Position numbers and translations under genes: made by a program. Under the pieces are notes generated by a model. It made no database searches, was not told the origin of the DNA, and saw nothing but the letters and a program-made list of their open reading frames with translations. Below are positions 27,045 to 34,961 of a stretch of 34,961 nucleotides of DNA, piece by piece; position 1 is the first letter of the stretch; each line of letters begins with the position of its first letter. The stretch is from an uncultured Gammaproteobacteria bacterium (GTDB lineage: Bacteria > Pseudomonadota > Gammaproteobacteria > UBA9214): the NCBI GenBank assembly GCA_905479705.1, contig CAJQNP010000174.1, positions 1 to 34,961 on the forward strand, read 5' to 3'.

Positions 27045-27659
27045 ATGTCAACAACCGCAGACAATATTCCCGATAACGCTCAACTTGATGCCTGGCTCGA
27101 CAAAAAGCTGGATGAGTTGCTGCCTACCAAACTTGAAGAAATCGATGCGTCGAGGACGCCGTCGATGTCCATTATTGCCACCAAGGGTACCCTGGACTGG
27201 GCGTATCCTCCCTTCATCCTTGCCTCTACGGCTGCAGCACTTGGCTGGGATGTTGATGTGTTCTTTACTTTCTACGGCCTGTTGCTGTTGAAGAAAGATG
27301 TCGATGCCGAGGTCAGCCCGCTGGGTAATCCGGCCATGCCAATGAAGATGCCTTTTGGTCCCAAGTGGTTCCAGGACTTTAACTGGCCCATGCCGAACCT
27401 GGTGATGGCCGGTATTCCCGGTTTCGAAAAGGTTGCGACCGGACTGATGAAGAAGACATTCAAGAACAAGGGCGTGGCCACAGTTGAAGAACTGCGCAGC
27501 CTGTGTGTTGAAGCCGATGTGAAAATGGTTGCCTGTCAGATGACCGTTGATGTATTCGGCTTCGATGCCGGTGAGTTCATCCCCGAGGTTACCGACTTCG
27601 TGGGTGCGACTTCATTCCTGCCGATTGCGAAACAGTCCGACGTTTGCCTGTTTATCTAG
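27045..27659 (+). CDS. DsrE/DsrF/DsrH-like sulfur-carrier family protein (DsrE2 type)
   Basis: ATG 27045 with GAGGAG SD; SMSIIATKGTLDWAYPPFILASTAAALGWDVDVFFTFYGLLLL; conserved Cys in KMVACQMTVDVFGF. Confidence 0.88.
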   Translation: MSTTADNIPDNAQLDAWLDKKLDELLPTKLEEIDASRTPSMSIIATKGTLDWAYPPFILASTAAALGWDVDVFFTFYGLLLLKKDVDAEVSPLGNPAMPMKMPFGPKWFQDFNWPMPNLVMAGIPGFEKVATGLMKKTFKNKGVATVEELRSLCVEADVKMVACQMTVDVFGFDAGEFIPEVTDFVGATSFLPIAKQSDVCLFI

Positions 27660-27722
27660 GGCGGGGTCAGTCTGATCGCTTAGAGTCGCAAGACCGCACC
27701 CGATCGGGTACGGCCGAGAACC

Positions 27723-27758
27723 AAACAAAGGGCGTGCAATTGCACGCCCTTTGTTTTT
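27723..27758 (+). terminator. Strong Rho-independent terminator after dsrE2
   Basis: 34-bp perfect palindrome AAACAAAGGGCGTGCAA|TTGCACGCCCTTTGTTT with trailing TTTTT. Confidence 0.92.
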
Positions 27759-27789
27759 GCATTGATACATTCCGGGATACCGACCATTC

Positions 27790-28740
27790 ATGCAACAGCT
27801 ATACCCGCTGATTGAACCCCACAAGGTGCATCATCTACCCGTAAGCAACGGGCATACCCTGTATGTCGAGGAGTGCGGCACGGCGGCCGGGCTACCAGCC
27901 GTTTTCCTGCACGGTGGGCCGGGCGCCGGCTGCGAAACATACCATCGGCAGTTCTTTGATCCGGCGGCATATCGCATTGTGTTGTTTGATCAGCGCGGTT
28001 GCGGACGCTCCACACCCCACGCGTCACTGCAGGCCAATACCACGCAGGCGCTGATCGAGGATATCGAGACACTGCGCCAGCAGCTGGACATCGATCAATG
28101 GGTCGTGTTTGGCGGATCGTGGGGATCGACGCTGGCTCTGGCCTATGCCGAGGCGTATCCGCAGCGTGTCCTGGGGCTGGTGCTGCGCGGTATCTTCCTG
28201 TGTCGCCCGCGAGATATTCACTGGTTCTACCAGGAAGGCGCCTCATTTCTGTTGCCTGATCAGTGGCAGGATTTTCTGCAACCGATTCCAGAGGATGAAC
28301 GGCATGACCTGGTCAGTGCCTACTACCGGCGCCTCACCGGAGACGATGAAATCGCCATGATGGCTGCGGCAAAGGCCTGGTCCATCTGGGAGGGGCGCTC
28401 ATCGACGTTGCTGCCCAAGCGCGCGGTCGTCGACCATTTCGCCAGCACAAAGACAGCCTTGAGTCTTGCGCGAATTGAATGCCACTATTTTATGAATAAC
28501 AGCTTCATGCAGCCCGGGCAGTTGCTGGCGGATGCCGGACGCCTCGCGGATATTCCCGGTGTTATTGTGCATGGTCGATATGACGTGGTGTGCCCGCTGG
28601 AGCAGGCCTGGTTGCTGCACCAGGCATGGCCAGAATCGCGGCTGGAAATCATCCAGGATGCGGGGCATTCAGCAACAGAGCCCGGCATCGTTGATGCCCT
28701 GGTGACGGCCACTGACCAGTTCGCGCGGCGTTTTCGATGA
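27790..28740 (+). CDS. pip: Prolyl aminopeptidase
   Basis: [58 protein letters not shown]. Confidence 0.94.
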   Translation: MQQLYPLIEPHKVHHLPVSNGHTLYVEECGTAAGLPAVFLHGGPGAGCETYHRQFFDPAAYRIVLFDQRGCGRSTPHASLQANTTQALIEDIETLRQQLDIDQWVVFGGSWGSTLALAYAEAYPQRVLGLVLRGIFLCRPRDIHWFYQEGASFLLPDQWQDFLQPIPEDERHDLVSAYYRRLTGDDEIAMMAAAKAWSIWEGRSSTLLPKRAVVDHFASTKTALSLARIECHYFMNNSFMQPGQLLADAGRLADIPGVIVHGRYDVVCPLEQAWLLHQAWPESRLEIIQDAGHSATEPGIVDALVTATDQFARRFR

Positions 28741-29186
28741 TCGGCTTGCTGCAACGGGTGCGGCAAGCACAGGTCGAGGTGGGTAATGACTGCATCGCCC
28801 GTATCGGCCCTGGCCTGCTGGTGCTTGTCGGTGTGCAGCATGACGATAATGAGACAACCGCAAAGCGCCTGCTGGAACGCCTGCTCGGATATCGTGTATT
28901 TGCCGATGCCGACGGCAAGATGAACCTGAATATTGAACAAAGCGGCGGGGAGCTGCTTCTGGTGCCGCAGTTTACACTCGCGGCCGATACCCGCAGCGGT
29001 ATGCGCCCGGGCTTTTCCACTGCTGCCGACCCGGAAACCGGGCGGCGACTGTTCACCTGTCTGGTGGAGCGCGCTCGGCGAGGGTCATCCAGGGTCACGA
29101 GCGGGCAATTCGCTGCCGATATGCAGGTCTCGCTGGTCAACGATGGACCGGTGACCTTCTGGCTGGAGGTAAATCCTCGCCAATGA
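28737..29186 (+). CDS. dtd: D-aminoacyl-tRNA deacylase
   Basis: [64 protein letters not shown]; overlaps pip by ATGA. Confidence 0.95.
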   Translation: MIGLLQRVRQAQVEVGNDCIARIGPGLLVLVGVQHDDNETTAKRLLERLLGYRVFADADGKMNLNIEQSGGELLLVPQFTLAADTRSGMRPGFSTAADPETGRRLFTCLVERARRGSSRVTSGQFAADMQVSLVNDGPVTFWLEVNPRQ

Positions 29187-29253
29187 GCTGTTAATATAGA
29201 CAAAAGACAGGCATACTTTTCGACTAACTATCTATTTTTAATGGTAATTCAAT

Positions 29254-29847
29254 ATGTCAGAGCGGCAGGCGGCTGTGAGTCGCGACACACTGGAGACGCA
29301 AATCAGCGTGTCTGTAAATCTCGACGGGTCAGGCAAGGCCACGTTTGATACCGGACTGCCGTTTCTTGAGCACATGCTCGATCAGGTGGCTCGTCACGGT
29401 ATGCTCGACATCGACGTCAAGGCAGAGGGCGATCTGCACATTGATGGCCACCATACTGTCGAGGATATCGGTATTACCCTCGGACAGGCCTTTGCCAGGG
29501 CGCTGGCGGACAAGCGCGGTATTCGTCGCTACGGGCACGCCTATGTGCCACTGGATGAGGCCTTGTCGCGTGTCGTGATCGATTTTTCCGGCCGTCCCGG
29601 GCTTGAGTATCATGCCGAGTATCCGCGCGCGCGTATTGGAGATTTTGACGTCGACCTGCTGCATGAGTTTTTCCAGGGGTTTTGTAACCATGCGCTCGTT
29701 ACGCTGCACGTGGATAACCTGCGGGGTGACAATGCCCATCATATTGCCGAGACGATCTTCAAGGCCTTTGGCCGGGCGCTGCGTATGGCGCTTGAAGCGG
29801 ACGCAGCGCTGGGTAACCAGATGCCTTCGACCAAGGGCAGTCTTTAA
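29254..29847 (+). CDS. hisB: Imidazoleglycerol-phosphate dehydratase
   Basis: [52 protein letters not shown]. Confidence 0.97.
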   Translation: MSERQAAVSRDTLETQISVSVNLDGSGKATFDTGLPFLEHMLDQVARHGMLDIDVKAEGDLHIDGHHTVEDIGITLGQAFARALADKRGIRRYGHAYVPLDEALSRVVIDFSGRPGLEYHAEYPRARIGDFDVDLLHEFFQGFCNHALVTLHVDNLRGDNAHHIAETIFKAFGRALRMALEADAALGNQMPSTKGSL

Positions 29848-29898
29848 TCCATTTATCACTCAGGCTGTGTGCCGCTGTAATAACGCGTTAATTCCATC

Positions 29899-30546
29899 AT
29901 GAGCACGATTGTTATCATTGACTATGGCATGGGTAATTTGCACTCCATCGCCAAGGCGCTGGAACATGTTGCCGGCAAGGAGCGCGTCATCGTCAGTGGC
30001 GACCACGAGAAGATTCTTGCGGCTGACCGGGTCGTGTTGCCCGGTGTTGGTGCGATTCGCGATTGCATGGCCGAGCTCGGGCGGAGCGGTCTCGACACGG
30101 TTGTAAAGCAGGTGGCTGCTGAAAAGCCGCTGCTCGGTGTGTGTCTTGGCATGCAGGCCCTGCTGGATCACAGCGAGGAAAACCAGGGTACGGATTGTCT
30201 CGGTCTTATCCCGGGCAATGTCAGGCACTTCCCTGATTCAGCCTCGGGCAATAGCACTAGCGAGCGGCTCAAGATCCCCCACATGGGCTGGAACCAGGTG
30301 CAGCAGCAGCGCGGTCAGGCCATGTGGACGGATATTCCGAACGACAGCCGGTTTTATTTTGTCCACAGTTACTATGTCGAAACCAGCCGGGCAGAGGATG
30401 TCGCGGCGACAACCCGCTACGGAATCGAGTTTGCTTCCGTGCTGGTGCACGAAAATATATTTGCCGTGCAGTTCCATCCCGAGAAGAGTCAGCACGCCGG
30501 GCTGCAGTTGCTGTCAAATTTTGTCCACTGGAATGGAGATTCCTGA
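29899..30546 (+). CDS. hisH: Imidazole glycerol phosphate synthase subunit HisH
   Basis: IVIIDYGMGNLHSIAKAL, VLPGVGA, LLGVCLGMQALLDHSEE, AVQFHPEKSQHAGLQLL. Confidence 0.96.
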   Translation: MSTIVIIDYGMGNLHSIAKALEHVAGKERVIVSGDHEKILAADRVVLPGVGAIRDCMAELGRSGLDTVVKQVAAEKPLLGVCLGMQALLDHSEENQGTDCLGLIPGNVRHFPDSASGNSTSERLKIPHMGWNQVQQQRGQAMWTDIPNDSRFYFVHSYYVETSRAEDVAATTRYGIEFASVLVHENIFAVQFHPEKSQHAGLQLLSNFVHWNGDS

Positions 30547-30549
30547 GAT

Positions 30550-31293
30550 ATGTTGCTAATACCCGCGATTGATCTGAAAGACGGCAAGTGCGTGCGTCTG
30601 CGACAGGGACGCATGGAAGACGAGACCGTGTTCGGTGATGACCCGCTTGAGGTCGCGCAGCGCTGGGTAGATGCCGGGGCGAGGCGATTGCACATGGTCG
30701 ATCTGAATGGCGCCTTTGAAGGCAAGCCGGTCAATGCCGGTGCGATCAAGGCTGTTGCAGAGAGTTTTCCCGATCTACCCATTCAGGTCGGTGGCGGTAT
30801 TCGGGATGAGGAGACTGTTCAGACCTATCTTAATGCGGGGGTGCAATACGTGATTATCGGCACCCGGGCTGTCAGTGCGCCGCACTTCGTCAATGACCTG
30901 TGTGTCGAGTTTCCAGGGCACATCGTCGTTGGTCTGGATGCAAAGGACGGCAAGGTTGCCATCGAGGGCTGGTCAAAGCTGTCGCATCATTCAGTGATCG
31001 ACATGGCGCAGCGATTCGAGCAGGATGGCGTCGAGGCCATCGTGTTCACCGATATCGGCCGTGACGGCATGATGAGCGGCGTCAATGTTGATTCCACCGT
31101 GGAACTGGCCCAATCAATACACATCCCGGTGATCGCCTCGGGCGGCATCACCAACATAGATGACATCAGAGCCCTCTGCGCGGTCTCCGACGAGGGTATC
31201 ATGGGCGCCATTACAGGTCGTGCCATCTATGAGGGGACGCTCGATCTTGCTGCCGCCCAGAAGCTGGCAGACGAACTTTGTGGTAACGAGTAA
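30550..31293 (+). CDS. hisA: ProFAR isomerase HisA
   Basis: [63 protein letters not shown]. Confidence 0.97.
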   Translation: MLLIPAIDLKDGKCVRLRQGRMEDETVFGDDPLEVAQRWVDAGARRLHMVDLNGAFEGKPVNAGAIKAVAESFPDLPIQVGGGIRDEETVQTYLNAGVQYVIIGTRAVSAPHFVNDLCVEFPGHIVVGLDAKDGKVAIEGWSKLSHHSVIDMAQRFEQDGVEAIVFTDIGRDGMMSGVNVDSTVELAQSIHIPVIASGGITNIDDIRALCAVSDEGIMGAITGRAIYEGTLDLAAAQKLADELCGNE

Positions 31294-31299
31294 CGCAAG

Positions 31300-32073
31300 A
31301 TGGGACTCGCAAAACGCATAATTCCCTGTATGGATGTCGATGCCGGACGTGTCGTCAAGGGCGTACAGTTTGTTGATATCCGTGATGCAGGTGACCCGGT
31401 AGAGATTGCGCGACGCTATGATGAGGAAGGCGCCGATGAGCTGACCTTTCTGGATATCACTGCCAGCTCTGATCAGCGCGAAACCATGGTGCATGTCGTT
31501 GAACAGGTTGCCGGTGAGGTCTTTATTCCCCTTACTGTTGGCGGTGGAATTCGTGAAGTCGAAGACATTCAGCGCATGTTAAACGCCGGTGCAGACAAGG
31601 TCGGCATTAATACGGCGGCGGTATTTAATCCTGAGTTTGTCAGGCAGGCGGCAGAGCGCTTTGGCTCGCAGTGTATTGTGGTTGCCATCGATGCAAAGCG
31701 GGTCAATACTGAAGGTGAACCTTCACGCTGGGAAATCTTTACCCACGGCGGCCGCAAACCGACGGGTATTGATGCCGTCGAGTGGGCGCGACGAATGGTT
31801 GACTACGGTGCCGGGGAGATTCTTTTAACCAGCATGGATCGTGACGGTACGCGTGACGGGTTTGACCTGGAACTGACGCGCGCCATCAGTGAGGCCGTGG
31901 CTGTACCCGTGATTGCCTCGGGTGGTGTTGGTGAGCTTGAGCACCTGGCCGAGGGTGTGATTGAAGGCAAGGCTGATGCGGTACTGGCAGCCAGCATCTT
32001 TCATTTTGGTGAGTACACCATTGGTGAGGCCAAGCAGCACATGGCCAACCGGGGTATCGAGGTCCGGCTGTGA
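31300..32073 (+). CDS. hisF: Imidazole glycerol phosphate synthase subunit HisF
   Basis: [61 protein letters not shown]. Confidence 0.97.
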   Translation: MGLAKRIIPCMDVDAGRVVKGVQFVDIRDAGDPVEIARRYDEEGADELTFLDITASSDQRETMVHVVEQVAGEVFIPLTVGGGIREVEDIQRMLNAGADKVGINTAAVFNPEFVRQAAERFGSQCIVVAIDAKRVNTEGEPSRWEIFTHGGRKPTGIDAVEWARRMVDYGAGEILLTSMDRDGTRDGFDLELTRAISEAVAVPVIASGGVGELEHLAEGVIEGKADAVLAASIFHFGEYTIGEAKQHMANRGIEVRL

Positions 32074-32119
32074 GTGTTTATCGGGTGGTTTTAATCTGCC
32101 GGATACGGGGCATTGTCAC

Positions 32120-32515
32120 ATGAGTGAAGAGGCCTGGCTGGATGCGGTGAAGTGGACCGATGACGGGCTGGTGCCGGTTGTTGCGCAGGATGCAACGGAT
32201 AGCAAGGTGCTGATGGTGGCATGGATGAATCGCGAGGCCCTGCAACTGACTGCGCAGGGCGGTACGGCGGTTTACTGGTCGCGATCACGCCAGCGGCTCT
32301 GGCACAAGGGCGAAGAGTCCGGCCACCAGCAGCGTGTCCGGGAAATCCGGCTGGATTGTGACAACGACGTTATTGTATTGCTGGTTGAACAGCAGGGCGG
32401 TATTGCCTGCCACACCGGCAGGCGCAGTTGCTTTTATCAGCGTCTGCAGGGCGATAGCTGGGTGGCGGTTGATCCGGTGATAAAGGATCCCGAGACCATC
32501 TACGGGAAACACTAG
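32120..32515 (+). CDS. hisI: Phosphoribosyl-AMP cyclohydrolase
   Basis: ATG 32120 (the ORF track start is too early); [43 protein letters not shown]. Confidence 0.95.
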   Translation: MSEEAWLDAVKWTDDGLVPVVAQDATDSKVLMVAWMNREALQLTAQGGTAVYWSRSRQRLWHKGEESGHQQRVREIRLDCDNDVIVLLVEQQGGIACHTGRRSCFYQRLQGDSWVAVDPVIKDPETIYGKH

Positions 32516-32517
32516 CG

Positions 32518-32835
32518 ATGAGTGACACGTTGAACAGGCTGGCGCAGGTTATAGAGTCGCGGAAAACAGCGAGTGCTGATTCATCCTATGTGGCGAGTTT
32601 GTTCAACAAGGGTATGAATGCCATTCTCAAGAAGGTCGGGGAAGAGGCGACAGAGACCGTCATCGCAGCCAAGGAAGATGGCGACGAGCAGCTTGTTTAT
32701 GAAACAGCTGATTTGTGGTTCCACACACTGGTGATGCTGTCAGCAAGAGGGCTGGGGCCGGATGATGTGTTACGGGAACTGGAGCGTCGTTTTGATGTAT
32801 CCGGACTTGAAGAAAAGGCAGCAAGAGACAAGTAG
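32518..32835 (+). CDS. hisE: Phosphoribosyl-ATP diphosphatase
   Basis: [48 protein letters not shown]. Confidence 0.95.
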   Translation: MSDTLNRLAQVIESRKTASADSSYVASLFNKGMNAILKKVGEEATETVIAAKEDGDEQLVYETADLWFHTLVMLSARGLGPDDVLRELERRFDVSGLEEKAARDK

Positions 32836-32882
32836 TACTGGCGTATTCAGATTCCGTGTAAGCGCACGGTTGGAGAGACAAA

Positions 32883-33113
32883 ATGGGTATTAGTATCTGG
32901 CAATTATTGATTATTCTGGCAATCGTGCTCGTACTGTTCGGCGCCAAGCGCCTGAGAAATGTGGGCTCCGATCTGGGTGGCGCAATCAAGGGCTTCAAGC
33001 AATCAATGCGCGAAGGAGAAGAGGAGGCCGGCGAAAATAAAAGCCTCTCTGACAAGGATGAGGGTCGTGTGATCGACGCAGAGGTCAGCAAGCACGACAA
33101 GGACAAGGTTTAG
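32883..33113 (+). CDS. tatA: Sec-independent translocase TatA
   Basis: [42 protein letters not shown]. Confidence 0.95.
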   Translation: MGISIWQLLIILAIVLVLFGAKRLRNVGSDLGGAIKGFKQSMREGEEEAGENKSLSDKDEGRVIDAEVSKHDKDKV

Positions 33114-33148
33114 ACACGTAACGGCAGTACACGGATTACGAGTCGATC

Positions 33149-33505
33149 ATGTTTGACATCGGATTTTGGGAAATCATATTTATCCTGGTGATCGCCCTGC
33201 TGGTCGTTGGTCCGGAGAGGTTGCCGCGCATTGCCAGAACGGCCGGACTCTGGGTCGGTAAAATGCGCGGCTTTGTTGCCTCGGTGAAGGCCGATATTGA
33301 TCAGGAGCTCGCTTCGGATGAATTAAAAAAAGTGCTGGCCAAGCAGGCCTCCGTCCCCGAGCTGGAAGAGTTGATCGATGAAGTAACAGGTGAGCCGCTG
33401 GCTGCTGTTGAGCGCAAGGCGCCTGCTGACAAACAGGAAAAACTGTCAGACGGAAAATCTGATGAGGTAGCAGCTACGCCGGCCAGCAATGAACAACAAC
33501 GCTAA
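33149..33505 (+). CDS. tatB: Sec-independent translocase TatB
   Basis: [43 protein letters not shown]. Confidence 0.95.
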   Translation: MFDIGFWEIIFILVIALLVVGPERLPRIARTAGLWVGKMRGFVASVKADIDQELASDELKKVLAKQASVPELEELIDEVTGEPLAAVERKAPADKQEKLSDGKSDEVAATPASNEQQR

Positions 33506-34352
33506 GCAACAAGAAACTGCATCGCTGGACGATACAGAACAACCGCTGATATACCACCTTATCGAGTTGCGCGATCGCCTGCTGCGGGTCGTACTCGTCG
33601 TTGGCGTGGTTTTCCTTGCGCTTTTCCCGTTTTCCAACAAGCTGTTTTCCTGGCTATCCGGTCCGCTGATGGCGCATATGCCGGAAGGCAGCAGCATGAT
33701 TGCCATTGAAGTGGCATCCCCGTTCCTGATCCCGTTCAAGCTCACGCTGTTCCTGGCCCTGTTCTTGTCTATACCGTATGTGCTCTATCAGCTCTGGTCG
33801 TTCGTTGCGCCCGGTTTATACAAGCATGAGCGGCGTCTGGTGTATCCGTTGCTGGTATCCAGTACGGTGCTGTTTTACGCGGGCGCCGCGTTTGCATATT
33901 TCGTTGTTTTTCCACTGGTGTTCGCCTTCTTTACCGGGACAGCGCCAGATGGCGTATCGGTGATGACGGACATCAGCCGCTACCTGGACTTTGTGCTGAC
34001 CCTGTTTTTTGCCTTTGGTATGGCCTTCGAGGTGCCGGTGTTTACAGTGTTGCTGGTGTGGACGGGTATGGCAACGCAGGACGGTCTGCGTCAAAAACGG
34101 CCCTACATTATTGTCGGGGCCTTTGTGATCGGTATGCTTTTGACGCCACCGGATATTATTTCGCAGACGTTGCTGGCGGTGCCCGTCTGGATCCTGTTTG
34201 AGCTCGGTGTGTACTTCTCCGGATGGTTTATAAAGGAAAAGGAGTCAATGCCCGGCGACGGGTCGGCTACGGATGTTGATCATTACCAGCCGCTCAGTGA
34301 TGCAGAAATGGAGGCTGAGCTTGATCGAATGGATAACGAGGATAAAAGCTAG
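33489..34352 (+). CDS. tatC: Sec-independent translocase TatC
   Basis: [81 protein letters not shown]. Confidence 0.96.
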   Translation: MNNNAKQQETASLDDTEQPLIYHLIELRDRLLRVVLVVGVVFLALFPFSNKLFSWLSGPLMAHMPEGSSMIAIEVASPFLIPFKLTLFLALFLSIPYVLYQLWSFVAPGLYKHERRLVYPLLVSSTVLFYAGAAFAYFVVFPLVFAFFTGTAPDGVSVMTDISRYLDFVLTLFFAFGMAFEVPVFTVLLVWTGMATQDGLRQKRPYIIVGAFVIGMLLTPPDIISQTLLAVPVWILFELGVYFSGWFIKEKESMPGDGSATDVDHYQPLSDAEMEAELDRMDNEDKS

Positions 34353-34961
34353 TGCTTTATGTTTGCCGCCTGCAGGTGAATAAGTTCCACCTGGGCTGAC
34401 TTGGGGCTCAGGTCTATCGGCTTGTTGTAGAGTGCGATCTCAATGGGAGCGGGTTTTGCAATGTGGTATCCCTGTGCATAGTCAACCCCGACACTGCGCA
34501 CGGCTTCGAGGGTTTTCTCGTCTTCCACGAATTCTGCAATGGTTTTAATATTCATGGTGTGACCGATCTGGTTGATGGCTTGCACCATGGCATGATCGAT
34601 TTGATCGTCTACCATGTTCTTTACAAAACAGCCGTCCAGCTTCAGATAGTCAACGGCCAGATTTTTCAGGTAACCGAAAGAGCTGAGCCCGACACCAAAG
34701 TCATCCAGTGCAAAGCGACAGCCCATCTCTCGCAATGTTGCGATCAGTTGCGATGCGTTGCACAGGTTGGCTATCACCGCTGTCTCTGTGATTTCAAATA
34801 CCAGCACTTCCGGTGAAACGCCCGAGCTTTTGATCTCATCGACCAAAAACGTCATGAACCGTTCATCGGACAGCGACTGTCCTGACAGGTTGATACAGCA
34901 TGAGCTGATGGTGTTGGCAACTTTATCCTTGTCATGGGTCAGCATTTGAAGGTATTGGACA
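34349..34961 (-). CDS. EAL-domain (c-di-GMP phosphodiesterase-type) protein, truncated at window edge (5' part missing)
   Basis: [73 protein letters not shown]; the frame continues past the right end of the window. Confidence 0.9.
   Translation of the reverse strand, partial: VQYLQMLTHDKDKVANTISSCCINLSGQSLSDERFMTFLVDEIKSSGVSPEVLVFEITETAVIANLCNASQLIATLREMGCRFALDDFGVGLSSFGYLKNLAVDYLKLDGCFVKNMVDDQIDHAMVQAINQIGHTMNIKTIAEFVEDEKTLEAVRSVGVDYAQGYHIAKPAPIEIALYNKPIDLSPKSAQVELIHLQAANIKH

Overview
The window reads as about 35 kb of ordinary, gene-dense gammaproteobacterial chromosome, probably from a sulfur oxidiser (inferred from the rhodanese + DsrE2-type pair). I see no CRISPR array, prophage, transposon, rRNA or tRNA. 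Main blocks: (i) a truncated ferredoxin/flavin reductase, SDR epimerase, xthA, prlC, a gamma-carbonic anhydrase, aroE, hemB and a bile-acid:Na+ symporter family gene; (ii) a minus-strand LysM-dprA-smg-topA-tsaC-hemF block; (iii) a plus-strand def-fmt-rsmB-DUF4390-ntrY-like-ntrX-like-trkA-trkH block; (iv) an LpxL-type acyltransferase divergent from a rhodanese-dsrE2 pair; (v) pip-dtd, hisBHAFIE, tatABC and a truncated EAL-domain gene. The most interesting signals are non-coding or architectural. (a) A near-consensus sigma-28 (FliA) promoter, TAAAGTTC-N11-GCCGATAG, lies in the BASS/hemF intergenic region. It is followed about 150 nt later by a strong intrinsic terminator, which predicts an orphan flagellar-regulon sRNA. 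(b) dsrE2 has its own sigma-70-like promoter whose -35 is embedded in one of two 15-bp direct repeats 32 bp apart. A structured leader of about 160 nt follows, whose closing helix abuts the Shine-Dalgarno. (c) An AT-rich lpxL/rhodanese divergent region carries a perfect 21-bp palindrome and repeated CCCACTAT/GTGGG motifs. (d) Three convergent gene pairs share a palindromic CTAG as overlapping stop codons. (e) The NtrX-like regulator has lost the GAFTGA loop and the Walker B acidic pair. All calls were made by eye; no searches or folding were run.
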